A stretch of 48,848 nt of DNA from NCBI GenBank assembly GCA_024404815.1, contig JAKSPL010000015.1, positions 1 to 48,848 of the forward strand, written 5' to 3'. Below, piece after piece: positions 25,918 to 36,330 of this stretch. The translations under genes were made by a program, and so were the position numbers. The DNA comes from Oscillospiraceae bacterium. GTDB taxonomy: Bacteria > Bacillota > Clostridia > Oscillospirales > Ruminococcaceae. The notes beneath the pieces were generated by a model. That model saw nothing but the letters and a program-made list of their open reading frames with translations, did no database searches and was not told the origin of the DNA. Numbering within the stretch: the stretch's first letter is position 1; each line of letters begins with the position of its first letter.

Positions 25918-27294
25918 TTACGCGAATTTCGCAACACATTCGCGCTTGACGAGTTCTGCCAGTTCCTGCGGCAGATGGTGGGCATCGTCCCACTCCTGTC
26001 CGAACGACTCCGCCTGTGCGCGGTACTGTTCATACAGCGGACTTGTCTTGTAATTTTCCAGCAGAATCGGCAGTTTTTCATTGTTCTTCTCTGCGCGTGC
26101 GATGGCAAGACACAGCGAAATATTGACCTCTGTGCGGCTGCCCACACACTCGAACGGCTTGTTCGGCAGCGCACCGCAAAGCTCCTGCAAAACAGGTTCC
26201 ATGTCCGCCATGTTCAGCATATCAGAACCAAGCAAACGCGCGATTTCCGACTGTGGCAGGAAAGGCGAAAGGATGACGCTGACAAACAGGCATTTCGCGC
26301 AATGTCCGCACCACGCATCCTGTTTTGCACCGACATTGCAGCTGCGGAAGGTTTCGTGGAAGGCGGCCGGCAGGCTCGCAAAATAGCGTGCGATCTGGAA
26401 TTCGGTCAGCGGTCGAAGCAGACTGAAATACTGCACACCAACACGCAGAAAATCGCGCTCATACGTGTAAAAGTCCTGCTCGAACGCATAGCTTTTGGAG
26501 TACTGGTGGTTGACCTCCTGCGCGGACATCGAAACCGTTGCTTCGCTCGCGGAGGACTCGTTGGAGAGAATGACCATGCCGATGCCTCGGAGGTATGCCG
26601 TCAGCACGGACGAGAATGCCACGATTGCGGAAAACGGCGTATGTCCGTTCAAAAAGCCCTTGCGGTTGCAGTCGAGCATATTCGCGTCGAGGGTGCGTCT
26701 GACCTCGCAGACACGCTCCGCAGGGATGCCCGCCAGTTCCGCCGCCTTTGCGGAGGAATCGCGGTGGTTGATCTGGAATGCGGAGGCGTCAGAAAGCTGA
26801 TTTTTCAGCAGATTCAGTGTAACAATGGAATCCTTGCCGCCGCCGATGGGAATGAGTTTGCCCGACAATTTCTTCGCAGACGGCGCATTGGAAATCGGCT
26901 CGCCCTCATAGGAAATCTGCATAAATGCGTCAAAATTCGTTTCGATGCCGTTGCGGTAGAAGAATTCGCCCAGTCCGCCGAAATAGAGCCGTTTCCACCA
27001 GTCGGTCTGTGCCTGCGAAAGTGCGCCGCAAAGCACACGTACCTGCGGCGAACAGGTGATTTTCCAATAGCTGACCAGTTCGGTCATGCCCAGCGAGAAC
27101 ACCAGTCTTTGCAAAGCGGCATCCTGTTCGGGGCTGGTCGGCGGCACACACGGAATGCGCCATGTCGGATGAAAACCGCACAAGCCGTCAATCGAAAAAT
27201 CATACTCGATTTCCAACGCATCTGCGGCGGTTCTGACCGTGTAGCCGTGATATGTAAATGTGGGATACTGTGCCCGTAATTCCGTAAAATTCAT
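25918..27294 (-). CDS. PP-loop ATPase-like protein, probable MurL-type epimerase
   Basis: About 458 residues. A PP-loop-like site IPIGGGKDSIVTLNLL lies in the middle (near residue 165), and a Cys-containing motif WCGHCAKCLFVSVILSPFL is near residue 345. This combination resembles MurL, the ATP-dependent epimerase first described in Xanthomonas that converts the L-Glu of UDP-MurNAc-L-Ala-L-Glu to D-Glu. I recall the family by motif pattern only. An alternative is another PP-loop enzyme such as a thiolation or ligase family. I start at the ATG at 27294 with AGGA upstream. It is separated from the EPS operon by a terminator and lies just ahead of mutL. No partner MurD2-like gene is in the window. 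Confidence 0.55.
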   Translation of the reverse strand: MNFTELRAQYPTFTYHGYTVRTAADALEIEYDFSIDGLCGFHPTWRIPCVPPTSPEQDAALQRLVFSLGMTELVSYWKITCSPQVRVLCGALSQAQTDWWKRLYFGGLGEFFYRNGIETNFDAFMQISYEGEPISNAPSAKKLSGKLIPIGGGKDSIVTLNLLKNQLSDASAFQINHRDSSAKAAELAGIPAERVCEVRRTLDANMLDCNRKGFLNGHTPFSAIVAFSSVLTAYLRGIGMVILSNESSASEATVSMSAQEVNHQYSKSYAFEQDFYTYERDFLRVGVQYFSLLRPLTEFQIARYFASLPAAFHETFRSCNVGAKQDAWCGHCAKCLFVSVILSPFLPQSEIARLLGSDMLNMADMEPVLQELCGALPNKPFECVGSRTEVNISLCLAIARAEKNNEKLPILLENYKTSPLYEQYRAQAESFGQEWDDAHHLPQELAELVKRECVAKFA

Positions 27295-27375
27295 AAGATT
27301 CGTCCTTTCCTGCCGACAATTCATATACCGTTTTATTATAGCACATCTCATGCAAAAATACAACATTCTGTGGCA

Positions 27376-27425
27376 AAAAAATCGTGCCGCCGCAGAGATT
27401 TCTCTCTTTGGACAGCACGATTTTT
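27376..27425 (-). terminator. Terminator of the exopolysaccharide operon
   Basis: AAAAATCGTGC and GCACGATTTTT form an 11-bp stem enclosing a smaller GAGA/TCTC hairpin, directly after the glycosyltransferase stop. On the minus strand the right arm ends in a T run. Confidence 0.75.
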
Positions 27426-27426
27426 G

Positions 27427-29624
<2,198 letters not shown>

Positions 29625-29665
29625 TTATGATAATTATAAATTAAGCATACAACAATTTGATATAC

Positions 29666-30745
29666 TTACAGCAGTTCACCTCTGCCCTGCTCACGCAGCA
29701 GCTCGGTGATCTTCTTGACATTCTGTGCGGAATCCACATCGCAGACGAGCAGTGCATCTTCGGTATCGACCACGATGATGTTCTCAATGCCGACTGCGGC
29801 GATCAGCTTTTTGCCGCCTGAGAAAATGCAGTTCTTTGTGCCGATCGTGACCACATCGCCGTCACGGTAGTTGCCGTTGGTATCGGTCTTTGCAACTCTG
29901 CCGAGCGCAGGCCAGCTTCCCACATCGTCCCAGCCGAAACTGCCTGGGATGGTGTAGAGCCGCTCCGCGTGTTCGAGCACACCGAAGTCCACAGAGATCG
30001 ACTGCATCTTCGGGAATTCTTCTTTCAGTACCGTCTGGAATTTGTCTGTATCGCAGGCAGCTTCCAGCTTCTCTGCCCCTGCATAAATGTCAGGCAGATA
30101 CTGCTTGACAGCATTCAGATAGGTGCTTGCTTTCCATGCAAACATACCGCTGTTCCAGAGGAATCTGCCCGATTCAACATACTGTCTTGCGGTTTCGATG
30201 TCAGGTTTTTCCTTGAAGCAGTCCACCTGATAAACACCCGCAGGCGCATCCTGACTGCGCGAAAATTCGATATAGCCGTAGCCCGTTTCAGGGTATGCAG
30301 GCGTAATGCCGATGGTCACGAGGTTTTCGCCCTCGTCAGCGGCGGATACCGCTCTGCTCAGAACATCCATGCAGATGTCCTCGTGACGGATCAGATGGTC
30401 AGCAGGCAATACCAGCATGACTGCATCTCCGAACCGCTTGCGGATGACCGCAGCAGCAAGTGCGATGCAGGGGGCGGTGTTGCGTGCAGCAGGCTCGGAC
30501 AAGAGATTCTGCTTCGGGATCTCAGGCAGCTGCTCCCCGACCAGTTCCATATAGTTTTCATTCGTCACCACGAATACATGGTCAGCTTCGACCAGTCCGT
30601 GCAGACGCTTGAATGTTTTCTGGATCATGGTTTCGCCGTCACCTGTCAGCGAGAGAAACTGCTTCGGATGATTGGTGCGGCTTTTCGGCCAGAATCGCTC
30701 ACCCTTTCCGCCTGCCATAATTACAGCGGTAATTTCAGTTTTCAT
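29666..30745 (-). CDS. manC: Mannose-1-phosphate guanylyltransferase
   Basis: A 359-residue nucleotidyltransferase that forms GDP-mannose from mannose-1-phosphate and GTP. Signatures are VIMAGGKGERFWPKSRTNHPKQF, the central FKEKPDIETARQYVESG and VDFGVLEHAERLYTIPGSFGWDDVGSW. It lacks the C-terminal isomerase domain of bifunctional enzymes, so mannose-6-phosphate must come from elsewhere. It supplies substrate to gmd, 56 bases downstream. It overlaps the sugar transferase gene by four bases. Confidence 0.95.
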   Translation of the reverse strand: MKTEITAVIMAGGKGERFWPKSRTNHPKQFLSLTGDGETMIQKTFKRLHGLVEADHVFVVTNENYMELVGEQLPEIPKQNLLSEPAARNTAPCIALAAAVIRKRFGDAVMLVLPADHLIRHEDICMDVLSRAVSAADEGENLVTIGITPAYPETGYGYIEFSRSQDAPAGVYQVDCFKEKPDIETARQYVESGRFLWNSGMFAWKASTYLNAVKQYLPDIYAGAEKLEAACDTDKFQTVLKEEFPKMQSISVDFGVLEHAERLYTIPGSFGWDDVGSWPALGRVAKTDTNGNYRDGDVVTIGTKNCIFSGGKKLIAAVGIENIIVVDTEDALLVCDVDSAQNVKKITELLREQGRGELL

Positions 30746-32142
30746 GAATGTTTCTCCTTTTCATCATTTTTTGTATGTTCCTCCTGCGTCTTTGTACCTT
30801 GCAGGATCTTCAATTCCTCCGCATTGGTCTGCGGCGGGAAAAATGCTGTTTTGATCGTCATCAGCAGGATCTGAATGTCCAAAAGGAACGAATACTGTTC
30901 AATGTACATCAGATCCATTTTCAGCTTGTCGAGCGGTTCCGTGTCATACGTACCGATGACCTGCGCATAGCCCGTCAGTCCTGCTTTCACTTGCAGGCGG
31001 TAACGGAATTCAGGATATTTCTCCGAATATTTTTCAGTCAGTTCAGGGCGTTCGGGACGCGGTCCCACCAGCGACATATCGCCGCGCAGGATGTTGATCA
31101 GCTGGGGCAGCTCGTCCAGACGGAACCGCCGCAAAATGCGTCCTGATTTCGTAATGCGGTCGTCGTCCTCGGTCGCAAGCACAGCCACGCCGTCCGCTTC
31201 CGCATTCTGGATCATACTGCGGAATTTGAGAACATCGAATTCTCTGCCGTCGCGCGTGAGCCGCTTCTGACGGTAGAAGATCTTGCCGCCGTCATCCAGC
31301 TTGATCGCCAGCGCACAGACAAGCAGTGTCGGGGAAAGAATCAGCAGCAGCAGCGCAGAAACCACAATATCAAACGTGCGTTTCAGCACGCGCTGTCCGA
31401 CTGTCAGTCCCTCATTTCGCACCAGCACCAGCGGTGTATCAAATAAACGCAAGTCCTCACCGCCGCGTATCAGAATATCCGATACTTTCGGGACGACATA
31501 TGCACGCATCCGATTCGCACAGCAGTGTTTGATAAGGTCGTTGCGCACTTCCGCAGGAATGTCACAGAGAATGACGCCGTCAAAGCCTTCCAGTGCTTTG
31601 GTCATTTCCGTCCATTCCGTATCCGCGCCGATGCTCTCGCAGATCATGTATTTTTCAACGCGCATACTCATTTTCATGACCAGATCAGCCGCGTGCTTGG
31701 AGCCGTAGACAATGACCAGCCGCCGCGGCGGATACAAGCGGAAATAAAACTGGTTGATGAGAATTGCCCAGCAGACCACAAGGAGCCAGTCCGCCGCTGT
31801 CAGCAGGATCAGCGGTGCAGGTGCCAAAAATCGTCTGCCGATGACGCTGATCTGAAAATACGTGATGAAATTGACCATCGTCGTTGCGATGACCTGATAA
31901 TAGATTAAATCGCTGCGTTTCAGGTAGCCGTAGCGTGTACAGCCGTATGCCTTGAAAATCAAAGCCGTCACAACCGTATAGATCGCTATGACGACCCAGT
32001 TTCCGCGGCGGAAAAACGGTTCAACGATCGTGTCGGCGTAGAATGTCTGCCAGATATAGGCAAATTCCAGCGTCAGAATCGCAATCAGTACAAAGCCGGA
32101 ACCTGTCGATACCAGATGCCGATATTTTCTGCGTTCCTTCAT
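30742..32142 (-). CDS. Polyprenyl-phosphate sugar phosphotransferase (exopolysaccharide initiation)
   Basis: A 466-residue membrane protein of the WbaP/EpsE type. The N-terminal half has about four to five transmembrane helices, then a soluble segment. The C-terminal bacterial sugar-transferase domain has a further helix (FDIVVSALLLLILSPTLLVCALAI), KIFYRQKRLTRDGREFDVLKFRSM, RRFRLDELPQLINILRGDMSLVGPRPERPEL and KAGLTGYAQV. It transfers a sugar-1-phosphate to undecaprenyl phosphate as the first step of exopolysaccharide assembly. First gene of the unit, behind a strong promoter. Confidence 0.92.
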   Translation of the reverse strand: MKERRKYRHLVSTGSGFVLIAILTLEFAYIWQTFYADTIVEPFFRRGNWVVIAIYTVVTALIFKAYGCTRYGYLKRSDLIYYQVIATTMVNFITYFQISVIGRRFLAPAPLILLTAADWLLVVCWAILINQFYFRLYPPRRLVIVYGSKHAADLVMKMSMRVEKYMICESIGADTEWTEMTKALEGFDGVILCDIPAEVRNDLIKHCCANRMRAYVVPKVSDILIRGGEDLRLFDTPLVLVRNEGLTVGQRVLKRTFDIVVSALLLLILSPTLLVCALAIKLDDGGKIFYRQKRLTRDGREFDVLKFRSMIQNAEADGVAVLATEDDDRITKSGRILRRFRLDELPQLINILRGDMSLVGPRPERPELTEKYSEKYPEFRYRLQVKAGLTGYAQVIGTYDTEPLDKLKMDLMYIEQYSFLLDIQILLMTIKTAFFPPQTNAEELKILQGTKTQEEHTKNDEKEKHS

Positions 32143-32158
32143 AATGCTCCTTTCCGTT

Positions 32159-32180
32159 CAGCAGACAGCCCCGTCTGCTG
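32159..32180 (-). promoter_or_regulatory. Hairpin in the exopolysaccharide operon leader
   Basis: CAGCAGAC and GTCTGCTG form an 8-bp stem with a 6-base loop, just upstream of the Shine-Dalgarno site of the first gene. It could affect translation or mRNA stability. Confidence 0.4.
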
Positions 32181-32209
32181 CGGTCGGATTGATGATACAG
32201 ATATGATTA

Positions 32210-32238
32210 TTATAGCAAGTATTTCCGCATTCGTCAAG
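32210..32238 (-). promoter_or_regulatory. Sigma-A promoter of the exopolysaccharide operon
   Basis: Minus-strand TTGACG and TATAAT separated by 17 bases, giving a leader of about 60 bases before the ATG at 32142. Confidence 0.8.
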
Positions 32239-32308
32239 CATCTTGACATTCCTTTGCGTTTCCTGTGCTATGCGGCGGAAATGTCCGATAATTTTTGTAT
32301 AGTTTGCG

Positions 32309-33139
32309 TCAAGAATGCGGCATTCTTTCCCCATCCGCCGTAAGATCCAGTACACGGATCTCAGGGCGGTTGCCAAGCCGCAGCTTGCCAAGTCCGCCGC
32401 TGACCACCATGATACTCTGTTTCAGCCGAAACACACCCTTGTCGTATTTCGGGAAAAATTTTCGCTCAGGAGATAACACACCGCCAAGAAGCGGCAGCCT
32501 TACCGCACCCCCGTGAACATGACCTGACAGCACCAAATCTGCACCCCATTCGGCATATGCCTCGAAAAACAGCGGATTGTGTGCAAGCAGTACCGTCCCC
32601 GCCTGACATTCTCCCAATGCGGCAGAAATTTCCTTTTCGGTGCAGGTTCTGAGGTTTCGGTAGCTGTGGCCGTTTTTGTAGTGTTCGTGCGTCAGCGTCA
32701 GTCCTGCAAACCGCACACCGCCTGTCTCTGCGGTTTCGTTGTCCAGCAGCAGAACATCCTGCCGCCTGAGCATTTCCCTGTACGCGGCAAACAGTTCGGG
32801 CGGTAAGTCCAGTTCATGATTTCCAAGGCACATGACGATCGGCGCGATTTCCCGAAACGCCGCCAAAAGCCGCTCCGTTTCGGTGAGATCTGTCGTATTG
32901 CGCGACACCAGATCGCCTGTAACTGCAATGATCTCAGGATTCTGCTGCCGTACTGCCGCGATGAGTTTTTCGTTGTGTCTGCCAAAGCGTCGGCGGTGCA
33001 GATCGGAAACCTGCACGATCCGCTTTTCCATCGGAAACGGCAGACAGTCTTTTGTCACAACAAGCGGCAGGAGATTTTCTGTGACCGCACCTGCCGCGCA
33101 AACTGCCGCTGCTATGCCGATGACCGCAAAAAATCCCAT
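32309..33139 (-). CDS. Membrane-anchored metallophosphoesterase (YkuE/YaeI-like)
   Basis: A 276-residue protein starting with a hydrophobic helix (about residues 3-22). It has the calcineurin-like motifs in order: QVSDLHRRRFG, TGDLVSRN, CLGNHEL, a histidine in LLAHNPLFF and the closing LSGHVHGGAVRLP. The first motif is D-L-H, as in the family. Related proteins hydrolyse lipid-linked or nucleotide phosphoesters at the membrane; the substrate is unknown. It follows the ADP-ribosylglycohydrolase gene by 17 bases. Confidence 0.85.
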   Translation of the reverse strand: MGFFAVIGIAAAVCAAGAVTENLLPLVVTKDCLPFPMEKRIVQVSDLHRRRFGRHNEKLIAAVRQQNPEIIAVTGDLVSRNTTDLTETERLLAAFREIAPIVMCLGNHELDLPPELFAAYREMLRRQDVLLLDNETAETGGVRFAGLTLTHEHYKNGHSYRNLRTCTEKEISAALGECQAGTVLLAHNPLFFEAYAEWGADLVLSGHVHGGAVRLPLLGGVLSPERKFFPKYDKGVFRLKQSIMVVSGGLGKLRLGNRPEIRVLDLTADGERMPHS

Positions 33140-33156
33140 GCCGCTTCCCTCCGTTA

Positions 33157-33963
33157 TCAGAATAAACAGTTGTCGATCGCAGACGGATTCCGCAGCGTTT
33201 GCAGCCAGTCCTCGGGAATATCTCCGATCCCGTAGAGAATGCCTGCCAAGCCGCCCGTCAGCGCACCGATCGTATCGGTATCCTCACCGAGGTTCACCGC
33301 CGTCAGCACCGCCTGCTCATAATTTTCTGTATTCACCACGCACCAGATCGCCGCTGTCAGCGAATCCAGTACATAGCCTGTCGAACGAATCGCTTCCATC
33401 GGTGTACTGCGCATCCGCTCGGTCCACTCCTTCGGCATTTCACCGTGTTCCAGCAGATGCCTTGCGACTGCTACATACTGCCGACAGCAAAGCAGTGACA
33501 GGTCATGCGCGTGTGTCAGCGCGGAAATCGTATTGATCTCCTCGTCCGTTGCTGCCGTAAATGCCAGCGGAAGGATTCGCATGAGGGAACCGTTTCCGTT
33601 GCTGCGCTCATCGGATGCACCGCAGAGAAACGATGGTACGCCGTCCGCAAACCGCTGTATCGCGCTTCTTGTGGTCATGCCGATATCGAACACATCGCCG
33701 TTGCAGGTATAATCCGCATCCCGATACCAGCGCAGAAACCGCTGCATCATATCGTCGGGATCAATACATCCGCACGCCCGAATCGAATCCATGGTCGCAA
33801 GCAGCATAGAGGTATCATCGCTCCATGTGCCCGCAGGCTCGCTCCACGTACCGCCGCCGATCATGCCGCTGCACGAAAAACTGCCGCGCTTTTTGAATTC
33901 AAACGGAACACCCAGCGCATCGCCGACCGCAAAGCCGTAGACCGCATCTTTCAGATATTTCAT
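33157..33963 (-). CDS. ADP-ribosylglycohydrolase family protein
   Basis: A 268-residue all-alpha hydrolase that removes ADP-ribose from modified targets. Motifs are GFAVGDALGVPFEF, the metal-binding GTWSDDTSMLLATMDS near residue 43-58 and the C-terminal NLGEDTDTIGALTGGLAGILYG. The metal-binding aspartates of the family are present. I start at the ATG at 33963, preceded by AGAAGGAG; the longer frame to 34044 belongs to the frameshifted gene upstream. Whether the target is protein or nucleic acid is unknown. Shares a short unit with the metallophosphoesterase. Confidence 0.9.
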   Translation of the reverse strand: MKYLKDAVYGFAVGDALGVPFEFKKRGSFSCSGMIGGGTWSEPAGTWSDDTSMLLATMDSIRACGCIDPDDMMQRFLRWYRDADYTCNGDVFDIGMTTRSAIQRFADGVPSFLCGASDERSNGNGSLMRILPLAFTAATDEEINTISALTHAHDLSLLCCRQYVAVARHLLEHGEMPKEWTERMRSTPMEAIRSTGYVLDSLTAAIWCVVNTENYEQAVLTAVNLGEDTDTIGALTGGLAGILYGIGDIPEDWLQTLRNPSAIDNCLF

Positions 33964-34019
33964 CCTGCATTGCTCCTTCTGCACAATCTCGTTCAAATGA
34001 ATATTGTTGCTTCCTCCGT

Positions 34020-34192
34020 TCATCCGCGTGTGAACGAAATGCAATTTGTACCCTGCACAACAGCCGTACCGTAGTCGCCCTCGGCGATCATGCCTGCCAG
34101 TTCGTGCGATACAAACAGTTCCACGCGGCTGCCGCCGCTCCGCCCTGAATGCCGAAAAACTCAGCCATTTTTGCTAATTGTTCCTGAAACAT
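34020..34192 (-). pseudogene. Frameshifted small gene of unknown family
   Basis: An ATG at 34192 with AGGAG nine bases upstream begins MFQEQLAKMAEFF. After a T5 run (plus-strand A5 at 34155-34159) this frame gives only a short tail and stops. One added base in that run opens another frame reading ...GGSRVELFVSHELAG, then MIAEGDYGTAVVQGT, to a stop at 34020, for a product of about 57 residues. The coherent sequence suggests a true gene that is broken, phase-variable, or mis-sequenced. I do not recognise the family. Confidence 0.5.
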
Positions 34193-34228
34193 TGTAATCA
34201 TGCTCCTTTGCATTTTTACACAGTATTA

Positions 34229-34705
34229 TTAGATGGACAAACGAATGGATACTTCCTCTTCGCCGATCTCTTTCGTATCGGTAAGCTTGCTCGTAAATGC
34301 CGAAAAGCCGTCGTGAATACAGTATTCCCCTGTAAAGGTCACGGTGTTCTGGACGGTGTCTATCGAAATATCAAGGTCAAAGCGCAGTGTATCCCACCAT
34401 TTTTCCGTTTCGAACCATAGTGTGATCGGCTGTTCCAGCGCATTGACACGGATCCTTCCGCAGGTGCCGAGCTCACGGGTATTGCGGATACCGAGTGCTG
34501 CCCGATCCTGCTTTATCAGCCGTACGGAGTCAAAGCCCGAAAAGCACTCCTCTGTCAGCACACAAGGCTCACCGTTGCAGGTCACTTTCACCTTGCCGGT
34601 CAGCCGCGGAAACGGATAAACAGGATTCATGATAGGCTGGCAGAGAAAACCGATCAGCAGAAGTCCGATCAGCCCCACCAGAAAAATGCGTAGTTTTTTA
34701 TTCAT
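34229..34705 (-). CDS. Secreted or membrane-anchored protein of unknown function
   Basis: A 158-residue protein with an N-terminal hydrophobic helix (MNKKLRIFLVGLIGLLLIGFL), a predicted beta-rich extracellular domain and four cysteines after the helix (CNGEPC, EEC, TCG, YCI). An ITLWFETEKWWDTLRFDLDI stretch is distinctive. I recognise no family. It starts 3 bases after the ZnuB-like permease stop, with AAGGAG, and so is probably the last gene of the metal-uptake operon; an accessory role in metal uptake is inference. Confidence 0.65.
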   Translation of the reverse strand: MNKKLRIFLVGLIGLLLIGFLCQPIMNPVYPFPRLTGKVKVTCNGEPCVLTEECFSGFDSVRLIKQDRAALGIRNTRELGTCGRIRVNALEQPITLWFETEKWWDTLRFDLDISIDTVQNTVTFTGEYCIHDGFSAFTSKLTDTKEIGEEEVSIRLSI

Positions 34706-34707
34706 AG

Positions 34708-35565
34708 CTACTCCTTCGGCACATCCGCAGTCTGCGGTTTTCTGCGTCTGGTCAGCATGGAAATCAGCGACGCCAGCGCAAATGCCGCAAGATTCGTCAG
34801 AATCACGCTTGCACCGACCGCCGTATCCAGCCAGAGCGACAAAAACAGCCCCACCAGAAAACAAGTGACGGAAATAATGACCGAGGTCACGACCACACGC
34901 TTGAAGCTCCTGCAAATCCGCATGGCAGTTACCGCAGGGAAGATCATCAGGCTCGAGATCAGCAGCGCACCCATCATCATCATGCCCAGAACGACCGTCA
35001 CCGCCGTCAGAACCGCGATCAGAAGATTGTAAAACCGCACGTTCAGTCCTGTTGCCTGTGCGAAATTCTCATCGAATGTCACGGCGAAGATCTTATCGTA
35101 AAACAGCAGGTACACGAGCAATACACAGACACTCAGAACCACGCTCAGAATGACATCGCCGTGTGTCATCGCAAGAATACTGCCGAACATATAGTGGCTG
35201 ACATCAGTCGTGAGGTTCGCTTTCGAGGACACGAGAATGCCCAGCGCAAGCGCAGAAGTCGAGAACATCGCAATCGCCGTATCTCCGCGCGATTTACGGC
35301 TCTCCGACAGCCGCAGCAGGATATATGCCGCGACAATGACCACGGGGATCGTCACCTGAATCGGTGCCCAGCCCATCGCCACCGCGATACAAAGCGTACC
35401 GTAGCCGACATGGGACAGTCCGTCACCGATCATCGAACAGCGTTTCAGCACCATCGAAACGCCCAGCAGACTCGAACAAAGGCTCACCGCCACGCCTGCA
35501 ATCAGCGCAGGCAGCAAAACGACCGCGAGGTATTCGGGGGTCAGGATCGCAGAAAGGTCATTCAT
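34708..35565 (-). CDS. znuB: Metal ABC transporter permease (ZnuB-like)
   Basis: About 285 residues with eight to nine hydrophobic helices. LAGVAVSLCSSLLGVSMVLKRCSMIGDGLSHVGYGTLCIA matches the family's conserved loop (GDGLSHV), and MMMGALLISSLMIFPAVTA is the helix typical of the ABC-3 family. It forms the membrane channel for zinc or manganese import. I start at the ATG at 35565, which has AGGAG nine bases away; an upstream ATG at 35574 lies against that site. It overlaps the ATPase end by 8 bases. Metal choice (zinc) is inferred from its neighbours. Confidence 0.88.
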   Translation of the reverse strand: MNDLSAILTPEYLAVVLLPALIAGVAVSLCSSLLGVSMVLKRCSMIGDGLSHVGYGTLCIAVAMGWAPIQVTIPVVIVAAYILLRLSESRKSRGDTAIAMFSTSALALGILVSSKANLTTDVSHYMFGSILAMTHGDVILSVVLSVCVLLVYLLFYDKIFAVTFDENFAQATGLNVRFYNLLIAVLTAVTVVLGMMMMGALLISSLMIFPAVTAMRICRSFKRVVVTSVIISVTCFLVGLFLSLWLDTAVGASVILTNLAAFALASLISMLTRRRKPQTADVPKE

Positions 35566-36328
35566 GTTCGCCATCTCCTTTCTGCGGTGTGTGGTGGGTA
35601 TGACAGAATTTTCCGCCCTCGAAATGTCCCGAAGCGTCCAAAAATTTCTGTCCGACCTCACTTTGCATATATGCCTCGCAAGTCCCGAAAAAGCTCTCGC
35701 CCTTGCCGATATGGAGAATCTTTTTTGCGTGCCGTACCGCACATTCCACATCATGCGTGACCATAATGATCGTAATGCCGTGTTCCTTGTGGATATGTTC
35801 CAGAATGCCGTACAGTTCCGTGGTGACAACGGGATCGAGTCCGGTCACGGGTTCGTCGAGCAGCAGGAGCTTTTTCGTTGCACAGAGCGCCCGCGCAAGC
35901 AGTACTCTCTGCTGCTGTCCGCCCGAAAGTTCCCGATAGCAGCGTTTCCGCAAAGCGGTGATCTTCAGGCACTCCATCTGCTCCAATGCACGCTGTTTCT
36001 CCGCTTTCGTATAAAACGGGTGGAGCGCACGGCTGTTTAAGCAGCCCGACAGCACAACTTCCTCCACGGACGCAGGGAAATCACGCTGTATCTCACTTTG
36101 CTGCGGCAGATAGCCGATCTCGGAGCGTTTGAGTCCGTCCCCGAGCGTCAGCGTGCCGCCGTCCGCAGATTTCAGTCCCAGCAGACATTTCATCAGCGTA
36201 CTTTTTCCAGAGCCGTTTTCTCCGACAATGCAGAGATAATCGCCTTTTTCCACGGTGAAGCTGAGATGCTCCATGACCGTCAGCGTTTCATATCTGAGCG
36301 TCAGGTCTTTACAGGTCAACAATGCCAT
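35558..36328 (-). CDS. znuC: Metal ABC transporter ATP-binding protein (ZnuC-like)
   Basis: About 256 residues. Walker A GENGSGKST (near residue 37-45), the Q-loop, signature LSGGQQQRVLLARAL and Walker B LLLLDEPVTGLDP, plus the switch histidine in VTHDVE, are intact. The last 20 residues form a His-rich tail (FCHTHHTPQKGDGEHE), a possible metal-sensing or metal-binding feature. I start at the ATG at 36328, immediately after the ZnuA stop; the upstream extension overlaps znuA out of frame. Confidence 0.9.
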   Translation of the reverse strand: MALLTCKDLTLRYETLTVMEHLSFTVEKGDYLCIVGENGSGKSTLMKCLLGLKSADGGTLTLGDGLKRSEIGYLPQQSEIQRDFPASVEEVVLSGCLNSRALHPFYTKAEKQRALEQMECLKITALRKRCYRELSGGQQQRVLLARALCATKKLLLLDEPVTGLDPVVTTELYGILEHIHKEHGITIIMVTHDVECAVRHAKKILHIGKGESFFGTCEAYMQSEVGQKFLDASGHFEGGKFCHTHHTPQKGDGEHE

Positions 36329-36330
36329 GC

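Noticed and set aside
32311-32327. AAGAATG/CATTCTT hairpin at the metallophosphoesterase stop as a terminator
   Set aside because: Only a 7-bp stem and neither side is followed by a T run.
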